From the NCBI GenBank assembly GCA_023460995.1, contig JAEWOE010000003.1:186001-250000 (forward strand): a DNA stretch of 64,000 nucleotides, in the 5' to 3' direction. The notes beneath the pieces were generated by a model. The model did no database searches, was not told the DNA's origin, and saw only the letters and a program-made list of their open reading frames with translations. Below are positions 58,375-64,000 of this stretch, piece after piece (the stretch's first letter is position 1; each line of letters begins with the position of its first letter). The position numbers and the translations under genes were made by a program. Source of the stretch: Bacillota bacterium. Lineage in GTDB: Bacteria; Bacillota_I; Bacilli_A; RF39; UBA660.

Positions 58375-58444
58375 TAGTAAGAGTATGTAAACATTTACTA
58401 ATAAGTCATATTATGGTAAAATAAATTTAGTAAAGGGTGATATT

Positions 58445-58966
58445 ATGGAACATTATGTACCAGACATATATAAGAAAAGTATCTATGTAATAGATTATAA
58501 CAAATTAAAGTCAAATGGCATTAAATGTTTACTATTTGATTTAGATAATACATTAGTTCCTTATACAGAAAATGTACCATCAAAAAAGGTTAAAGACTTG
58601 TTTAAAAAGCTTAATGATTTAGGCTTTAGAGTTCTTATATTTTCTAATAGTGGCAAAAAAAGATTAACTCCATTCAAAGAACAATTAGGTATTGATTGCT
58701 GCTATAGATGTTGGAAACCATCTCCAAAGAAATTTCTTTTAGTATTAAAAGAATATAAATACAATCAAAGTGAAGTTGCTATAATAGGTGATCAGTTACT
58801 TACTGATGTTTTAGGTGGCAATGGTGTTGGGATTACTACTATTTTAGTTAATCCTGTTTCAAAAAAAGATTCTCTTCCAACTAAAGTAAATAGGCTTAGA
58901 GAACAACACATAATTAGAAAATTAAGTAAACTTGATTTATTTTATAAAGGTAGATATTATGGTTAA
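58445..58966 (+). CDS. yqeG: YqeG-family HAD phosphatase
   Basis: 173 residues. HAD motif I CLLFDLDNTLVPY (nucleophile and acid aspartates), motif II in VLIFSNSG, motif III lysine in CWKPSPKKF, motif IV AIIGDQLLTDVLGGNGVG. The N-terminal YVPDIYKKSIYVIDY is typical for YqeG (HAD IIIA). It is the classic partner of yqeH, which it overlaps by 8 bases. Substrate unknown. GGGTGAT upstream. Confidence 0.94.
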   Translation: MEHYVPDIYKKSIYVIDYNKLKSNGIKCLLFDLDNTLVPYTENVPSKKVKDLFKKLNDLGFRVLIFSNSGKKRLTPFKEQLGIDCCYRCWKPSPKKFLLVLKEYKYNQSEVAIIGDQLLTDVLGGNGVGITTILVNPVSKKDSLPTKVNRLREQHIIRKLSKLDLFYKGRYYG

Positions 58967-59951
58967 AAAGTGTGTTGGCTGCGGTGCTGTTATGCAGCAT
59001 AGTGATGCCTTAAAAGAAGGATATATAGCTGAAGATAAGTATGAAGAAGCGCCTATTTGTGAAAGATGCTTTAGAATAAAGAATTATGGCGATTATAAAG
59101 CAATTATAAAAGATAATAATACTTTTATTAATATTTTAAAAAGTATAAATAAAACAGATTTAGTAGTGCTTGTTATGGACTTATTTAATATGCCTGAAAA
59201 TATAGATATTATTAAAGAGAATATTAGTAATCCACTTTTATTAGTTCTTACTAAGAGGGATATCTTACCAAAAGTAATATTTGAAGAAAGATTACTTAAT
59301 TACATTGATAAGTATGATATTAATACAGTAGATAGAATAGTTGTAAGTAGTGATAAGAATTATAATTTTGATGATTTAATATTTAAAATTAGGACAAATA
59401 AAACTAGCAATAATGTTTATGTTATAGGGTTTACAAATGCTGGAAAAAGTACGCTAATTAATAAATTAATTTATAATTATTCAGATCAAAAACCTACTAT
59501 AACTACTAGTATGCTTCCTTCTACAACTTTAAATAGTATTGAAATTAAATTTAATGATAATATGACATTTATAGATACACCTGGTTTATTAAGTGAAGGA
59601 AGTTTAGAGAATATTGTTGATGTAAAAACTTTAAAGAAAATAACTCCAAAACAAGAAATTAAACCTATTACATATCAAATAAAGTCTAAACAGTATATAA
59701 TTATTGATGATTTAGTTAAATTAGAATTAGCAAATAATAACATCACTATCTTTATGGCTAACAACATAAAAAAGGATAGATATTATAAAGATAAGGAAAT
59801 TTCTAATCTAGTTACTAAAGTAATAAGTGTAAATAAAAATGAAGATATTGTAATAAGTGGTTTAGGATTTATAAAAGTAACTAAAAAAGAAGTTATTAAA
59901 ATAAGTGTTCCAGAAAACGTAAAAGTATATACACGCGAATCTTTAGTATAA
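58959..59951 (+). CDS. yqeH: YqeH, circularly permuted ribosome-assembly GTPase
   Basis: 330 residues. N-terminal zinc ribbon CVGCGAVMQ ... CERCF, then the permuted G-domain order: G4 LTKRDILP first, then G1 GFTNAGKSTLINKLI, G2/G3 DTPGLL, and the C-terminal anti-codon-like NTD (TRESLV end). YqeH is needed for 30S subunit maturation in Bacillus. ATG at 58959 has AAAGGTAG; the in-frame start at 58932 lacks one. Confidence 0.95.
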   Translation: MVKKCVGCGAVMQHSDALKEGYIAEDKYEEAPICERCFRIKNYGDYKAIIKDNNTFINILKSINKTDLVVLVMDLFNMPENIDIIKENISNPLLLVLTKRDILPKVIFEERLLNYIDKYDINTVDRIVVSSDKNYNFDDLIFKIRTNKTSNNVYVIGFTNAGKSTLINKLIYNYSDQKPTITTSMLPSTTLNSIEIKFNDNMTFIDTPGLLSEGSLENIVDVKTLKKITPKQEIKPITYQIKSKQYIIIDDLVKLELANNNITIFMANNIKKDRYYKDKEISNLVTKVISVNKNEDIVISGLGFIKVTKKEVIKISVPENVKVYTRESLV

Positions 59952-59981
59952 AAAGTATTTGATAAAAATACTTTTTTTTTA
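59951..59981 (+). terminator. Intrinsic terminator of yqeG-yqeH
   Basis: Ten-pair stem AAAAGTATTT / AAATACTTTT with a GATAA loop and nine T. Confidence 0.92.
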
Positions 59982-59994
59982 CCCATAAAGTTGA

Positions 59995-60000
59995 TATAAT
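59995..60000 (+). promoter_or_regulatory. -10 of the herA-like gene promoter
   Basis: TATAAT with upstream TGA, 23 bases before the start codon. Confidence 0.5.
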
Positions 60001-60023
60001 AAAGATAGAATAGGAGTGTAATC

Positions 60024-61796
60024 ATGTTAGGGAATATAATAGGAATAAATGATAATCAAATATTACTAAAACTTACTGTTGATATTAATAAACTTCAAAA
60101 TCTTATTAGTACGCATGTTATTATGGAAGACTCTGAGAAACAATGTATTGGTGAAATAACTGATATTAAAGATGGTATTGCATATATAAATTTACTTGGT
60201 GAAATAAAAGATGATAAATTTGTATTTGGAGTAATAAATAAACCATCATTTGGAGCAATGGTTAAATTAGTCAGCAAGGAGAAAGTACCTATTATAATAG
60301 GTGTAGATAATTATAGAGATAATTTACATCTTAACTTAGGAACAAGTGCTTTATATAGTGGCGTTACCATTGGTATGAGTATCAATGACTTTTTTAGCAA
60401 TCACTTTGCTATTTTTGGTTCTACTGGTTCAGGTAAGTCTTGTTCAGTAGCAAGGATATTTCAGAATTTATTTGAGAAAAAACAGGCTATTCCATATAGA
60501 GCAAGCGTATTTATATTTGATGCTTATGGAGAATATCATAGAGCTTTCTCAGAACTTAATACTAAAAATCCTCAGATAAGTTTTAAAAGTTATACAACTA
60601 ATTTGAATTTTCCAGATCAAGAAATACTTAAAATTCCACCATGGTTACTTACAATAGATGACTATGCATTATTACTTGGTGCTGATAAAGCTTCACAACT
60701 TCCAATAATAGAAAAAGCATTAAAATTAGTTAGTGTATTTGGAAGAGAAGAAGAATTAGTATTAAAACATAAAAACGACATTATTTCTAGGGCACTTCTT
60801 GATATACTTAGTAGCGGTAGACCAGCTGCTCAAATAAGAGACCAGTTAGTTTCAGTTCTTGCATATTATAATACTCGTGAACTAAACTTGGAAACTCCTA
60901 TATTTCAACCTGGTTATACCAGACCTTTAAAACAATGTTTTTTTATTGATAATACTGGAAAAATAAGAGATATGGAGACAATTACTTCTTTCTTTGAATC
61001 TTTTTTAACTGAAAGTTTAGAACTTTCTTTACCAGATAGTTCATTTAAATATACATTAAAAGATTTAAAAGATGCTTTTGATTTTGCTTTAATATCGGAG
61101 GGAATATTAAAAAGTGACAAAATATATGATGAGTCAAATGTTTTAAAAGTTCGTCTTCATGGATTAGTTAATGGAGAGTACGCAAAATATTTTGATTTAC
61201 CTGATTATATGACAAGAGAGCAGTATATTAAATCGTTATTAATGGCCAATAATGGGCGTAAAGCTCAAATAATTAATTTCAATATAAATTATGTTGATGA
61301 TAGATTTGCAAAGAGTATTACAAAAATATTTTCTAAATTTTTATTTGATTATGCAAAAGGTTTAAGCAAAAGAACCACTATACCATTTCATATTGTCCTT
61401 GAAGAAGCTCATAGATATGTCCAGAATGATAATGATATTGATTTACTAGGATATAATATTTTTGAACGTATTACAAAAGAGGGGCGAAAATATGGAATAA
61501 TGCTTGGACTTATTTCACAAAGGCCAAGTGAGTTATCAGAAACAACATTATCACAATGTAGTAATTTCTTAATTTTTAAGATGCTTCATCCGCGTGATAT
61601 CGATTACATTAAAGAAATAGTACCAAATATTACAGCGGAAGTAGTTAAACGATTAAGAATACTACAACCTGGTACATGTATAGCTTTTGGTAATGCTTTT
61701 AAAGTACCAGTAATAGTTAAATTTGAAATGCCAAATCCTGCTCCAACAAGTGAAAGTTGTGATGTTAGTAAGATCTGGTTTGTAAGTAACAGTTAG
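60024..61796 (+). CDS. HerA-like ATPase (DUF87), stand-alone
   Basis: 590 residues. An N-terminal HAS-barrel-like beta domain (about 1-115, with KQCIGEITDIKDGIAYINLLG) is followed by the HerA/FtsK-type ATPase: Walker A GSTGSGKS, VFIFDAYGEYH after it, a long helical insertion, Walker B IVLEEAHRYVQ, and the arginine-finger region ERITKEGRKYGIMLGLISQRPSEL. HerA forms hexameric DNA translocases that pair with NurA nucleases, and relatives occur in defence systems. No nuclease, Sir2 or DUF4297 gene is next to it, so I see a solitary housekeeping-type ATPase of unknown role. Confidence 0.88.
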   Translation: MLGNIIGINDNQILLKLTVDINKLQNLISTHVIMEDSEKQCIGEITDIKDGIAYINLLGEIKDDKFVFGVINKPSFGAMVKLVSKEKVPIIIGVDNYRDNLHLNLGTSALYSGVTIGMSINDFFSNHFAIFGSTGSGKSCSVARIFQNLFEKKQAIPYRASVFIFDAYGEYHRAFSELNTKNPQISFKSYTTNLNFPDQEILKIPPWLLTIDDYALLLGADKASQLPIIEKALKLVSVFGREEELVLKHKNDIISRALLDILSSGRPAAQIRDQLVSVLAYYNTRELNLETPIFQPGYTRPLKQCFFIDNTGKIRDMETITSFFESFLTESLELSLPDSSFKYTLKDLKDAFDFALISEGILKSDKIYDESNVLKVRLHGLVNGEYAKYFDLPDYMTREQYIKSLLMANNGRKAQIINFNINYVDDRFAKSITKIFSKFLFDYAKGLSKRTTIPFHIVLEEAHRYVQNDNDIDLLGYNIFERITKEGRKYGIMLGLISQRPSELSETTLSQCSNFLIFKMLHPRDIDYIKEIVPNITAEVVKRLRILQPGTCIAFGNAFKVPVIVKFEMPNPAPTSESCDVSKIWFVSNS

Positions 61797-61825
61797 TTGT
61801 CATATATCATAAAAAGTGATATAAT
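61797..61825 (+). promoter_or_regulatory. Promoter of the ltaS-like gene
   Basis: TTGTCA (61797-61802), 17-base spacer, TATAAT (61820-61825) with upstream TGA. Confidence 0.75.
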
Positions 61826-61852
61826 TGCTAAGAAACGAACCAGAGGTGAATT

Positions 61853-63886
61853 ATGAAAAGAAAGTTTAAAGAATTAGAAGCAAATATCAGAAAGGGTTTT
61901 TCTAAACTTAAGATATTTTGTAGCACATATGCTAGAACTAATATATTATTTATTAGTTATGTAGTAGTTGCTTTGTTTAATTCAACAATACTTAGATATT
62001 ATACAACTGAATCATTTTGGAATGTGAAACCAATTCTTGCTGATTTAGCTGTTGTGTTATTAATTGGTTCTTTAGGATATTTTTTAAAACCTAAGAATCA
62101 ATTTAAATATTTTTGTACTTGGGAGATAATCCTTACAGCTATATGCTTTATAAATAGCGTTTATTATAATAACTATTATTCATTTGTTTCTTTATCATTG
62201 CTTGCTACATCTACGCAAGCAATGGGAGTGGCAAATGCTCTTACAAAAATATTAGAACTTAAAGATTTTGTATTCTTTGTACCATTAATTATATTTTTTA
62301 TAACAAATGGTGTATTAAAAAGAAAAGGCTACTTTGATTTCGTAAGCCAAATAGAAGTAGGGAAAATTAGAGCTATGAATACTGCTATTGCAGGATTAGT
62401 AGTCTTAGGTTTTTTTGTTTCTATGCTTACAGGAACTGACTTAAGTAGATTGAAAAAACAGTGGAATAGAGAGTATGTTGTTATGCAATTTGGTATATAT
62501 ATATATCAAGGTAACGATATAATAGCTTCATTAAAACCACAAATTAGTCCATTATTTGGACTTGATACAGCGACAAAAGAATATGTTGATTATTATAAAA
62601 ATAATACAAATCCAGATATAACAAATAAATATACTAATATTTATGAAGGTAAAAATATTTTAGCTATTCACGCTGAAAGTATACAAAAGTGGCTAATTAA
62701 TACTTCTATAAATGGTGTTCCTATAACACCAACACTAAATAAATTAACAAGTGAGGGAATGTATTTTAGTAACTACTATTCTCAAGAATCAGTAGGGACT
62801 AGTAGCGATACAGAGTTTACTTTCAATACTTCATTACTTCCTGCATCTTCAGGAACAGTATTTGTTAGTTATTGGGATAGAAATTATGCTTATACAACAC
62901 AAAAGTTACTAAAAGAAAAAGGATATTATACATTTAGTATGCATGGTAATAACTGCTCTATGTGGAACAGAAATACTATGTATAAGAGTTTAGGCTATGA
63001 TCATTTTTATTGCTATACTGATGCTTATCAAATTGATGAAGTAATTGGTATAGGTTTATCAGATAAATCATTCTTTAAGCAATCAAAAGATATAATAACT
63101 GATATCCATAAACAATATGATAAATTTTATGGAACACTTATAATGCTTACAAATCATACTCCTTGGGCAGATATTAGTGAGCATAGTGATTATGATGTAA
63201 CTATGCACTATAAAGATCCTACAACAGGTGAAGAAAAAACTGCACCATATCTTGAAGGTACAACAATGGGTGATTATATAAAATCAGCTAATTATGCTGA
63301 TGCAGCATTAGGAGAACTTATTAATGGACTTGATGAATCAGGAATATTAGATGATACAGTAATTGTAATATATGGTGATCACGATGCTAAACTTAAAAAA
63401 TCAGAGTATGTAACATATTATAATTATGATCCTGTTACTCAATCAATAAAAGATAAAGAAGCAGAAGATTATGTAGATGTTGATTATTATTCATATGAAT
63501 TAAATAGGTCAGTACCATTTATAATATGGACTAAAGAAAAAACTTATAGTTTTGAAGAAAAAGAAGTAATGGGTATGTATGATGCACAGCCAACATTAGG
63601 AAATATGTTTAATTTCTATAATCCATATGCTCTAGGACAAGACATATTTAATACTACTGAAAATGTTGTTATTTTTCCAAATGGGAATTGGCTAACAAAC
63701 AAAATGTACTATAATAGTCAAAAAGATGAGGGACTAGCTTTAACACTAAGTGAGCCAGTAAGTAGTGATTATATAACTAAATATAATAAAATGGCAGCTG
63801 AAGAAGTTTCAGTTTCTGATAAAATTATAGTTTATGATTTATTTGAAAAAACAAAGAATTTATCTTTAGACATAAAAGATAAATAA
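61853..63886 (+). CDS. ltaS: LtaS-type lipoteichoic acid synthase (sulfatase fold)
   Basis: 677 residues. Five N-terminal membrane helices (about 28-190) followed by an extracytoplasmic sulfatase domain. Metal and catalytic residues by family pattern: Glu in AIHAESIQ, nucleophile Thr in SVGTSSDTEFTFNTSLLP, MLTNHTPW and IYGDHDAK. It polymerises glycerol phosphate from phosphatidylglycerol on the outer membrane face. With the GT4 enzyme (1160) and YfhO (35480) it suggests this organism makes glycolipid-anchored, possibly sugar-decorated lipoteichoic acid. AGAGGTGA upstream. LtaS primase or related phosphoglycerol transferases are possible sub-functions. Confidence 0.92.
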   Translation: MKRKFKELEANIRKGFSKLKIFCSTYARTNILFISYVVVALFNSTILRYYTTESFWNVKPILADLAVVLLIGSLGYFLKPKNQFKYFCTWEIILTAICFINSVYYNNYYSFVSLSLLATSTQAMGVANALTKILELKDFVFFVPLIIFFITNGVLKRKGYFDFVSQIEVGKIRAMNTAIAGLVVLGFFVSMLTGTDLSRLKKQWNREYVVMQFGIYIYQGNDIIASLKPQISPLFGLDTATKEYVDYYKNNTNPDITNKYTNIYEGKNILAIHAESIQKWLINTSINGVPITPTLNKLTSEGMYFSNYYSQESVGTSSDTEFTFNTSLLPASSGTVFVSYWDRNYAYTTQKLLKEKGYYTFSMHGNNCSMWNRNTMYKSLGYDHFYCYTDAYQIDEVIGIGLSDKSFFKQSKDIITDIHKQYDKFYGTLIMLTNHTPWADISEHSDYDVTMHYKDPTTGEEKTAPYLEGTTMGDYIKSANYADAALGELINGLDESGILDDTVIVIYGDHDAKLKKSEYVTYYNYDPVTQSIKDKEAEDYVDVDYYSYELNRSVPFIIWTKEKTYSFEEKEVMGMYDAQPTLGNMFNFYNPYALGQDIFNTTENVVIFPNGNWLTNKMYYNSQKDEGLALTLSEPVSSDYITKYNKMAAEEVSVSDKIIVYDLFEKTKNLSLDIKDK

Positions 63887-63910
63887 AACGCATAAAATTC
63901 TATAAAAACA

Positions 63911-63939
63911 TTGCGTAAATAACTATTATTTGATATAAT
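63911..63939 (+). promoter_or_regulatory. Promoter of the tRNA-Cys gene
   Basis: TTGCGT (63911-63916), 17-base spacer, TATAAT (63934-63939) with upstream TGA; 18 bases before the tRNA. Confidence 0.72.
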
Positions 63940-63957
63940 TTATTTACGTAAGTGCGT

Positions 63958-64000
63958 GGGGCCGTAGCCAAGTGGTAAGGCATGGGACTGCAACTCCCTG
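63958..64000 (+). tRNA. tRNA-Cys (GCA), cut by the window end
   Basis: The first 43 bases of a tRNA: acceptor arm GGGGCCG, TA, D-arm GCC-AAGTGGTAA-GGC, and the anticodon arm with CT-GCA-AC in the loop. GCA reads cysteine codons. Pair 27-43 would be T-T, a small irregularity. The variable and T arms are outside the window. It may head a tRNA cluster. Confidence 0.9.

Noticed and set aside
60914..61120. Minus-strand frames within herA, leuS, pyk-GH31 and lepA genes
   Set aside because: They are shadows of strongly supported plus-strand genes, without promoters or ribosome sites.
60024..61796. HerA-based anti-phage defence system
   Set aside because: No Sir2, DUF4297, NurA or other effector next to the gene; neighbours are housekeeping genes.
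1..64000. CRISPR array, prophage or insertion sequence
   Set aside because: I saw no regularly spaced repeats, no transposase, integrase or phage structural genes, and no target-site duplications. Repeats seen are within coding LRR or Met/Pro/Gly regions.

Overview
This window comes from a very A+T-rich, low-GC Gram-positive bacterium of the Bacilli. Evidence for this is HrcA/CIRCE control of heat-shock genes, two T-box leaders, extended -10 promoters, an LtaS-type lipoteichoic acid synthase, YqeG/YqeH, and a Spo0A regulator together with the small spore protein SspI. TGA is used as a stop codon (second murE), so this is not a genetic-code-4 mycoplasma. The lineage looks like an uncultured, probably gut-associated, spore-capable Bacilli related to the Erysipelotrichia/RF39-like groups. 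That placement is inference from gene content, not a measured phylogeny.

Layout. 1-3131: end of a glycolytic operon (pgk cut by the window edge, a GT4 glycolipid glycosyltransferase, tpiA). 3150-8473: spo0A behind Spo0A-box-like sites, an unknown gene, clpB without its N-domain under a CIRCE operator, an HExxH protein and a YlmH-like S4 protein. 8541-12270: wall precursor genes, two tandem murE paralogs with different amino-acid-binding motifs, then mraY. 12337-28155: three prepilin-like genes placed singly between a slipin gene, a T-box-HD-valS operon and the hrcA-grpE-dnaK-pepF-dnaJ chaperone region. 28168-28873 (minus strand): sspI and a Met/Pro/Gly-repeat protein. 28952-35386: trmB, a lipoprotein, a small envelope cluster, a two-SBP membrane protein with a degenerate GGDEF domain, and a YihY/BrkB protein. 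35480-40157: a YfhO-like gene overlapping a fourth, 820-residue prepilin-like gene. 40233-44071: pyk and a GH31 glycosidase. 44115-47528: a second T-box, a small membrane protein, and leuS carrying a Nudix domain. 47679-54329: rnhB, an MBL hydrolase, lepA, hemW and an HD protein. 55957-58333: a thyA-dfrA-tmk operon. 58445-63886: yqeG, yqeH, a HerA-like ATPase and ltaS. The window ends inside a tRNA-Cys gene.

How the genes fit together. Most of the window is core metabolism, translation and proteostasis, in short operons closed by strong intrinsic terminators. Heat-shock control is by HrcA: one CIRCE at clpB and two at hrcA. Charging of tRNA-Val and tRNA-Leu is sensed by T-boxes. The valS leader is a normal transcription attenuator. 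The leuS leader seems to hide the Shine-Dalgarno sequence instead. The accessory theme is cell-surface display: three very large proteins combine a type IV prepilin N-terminus, a shared two-cysteine module and BspA-like leucine-rich repeats (two also carry a CUB-like C-terminus), alongside one short pilin with strong expression signals.

The most notable findings are the LeuRS with a complete Nudix motif inside its editing domain, the pilin-LRR-CUB surface proteins, the murE pair, and the leuS T-box that seems to act on translation.
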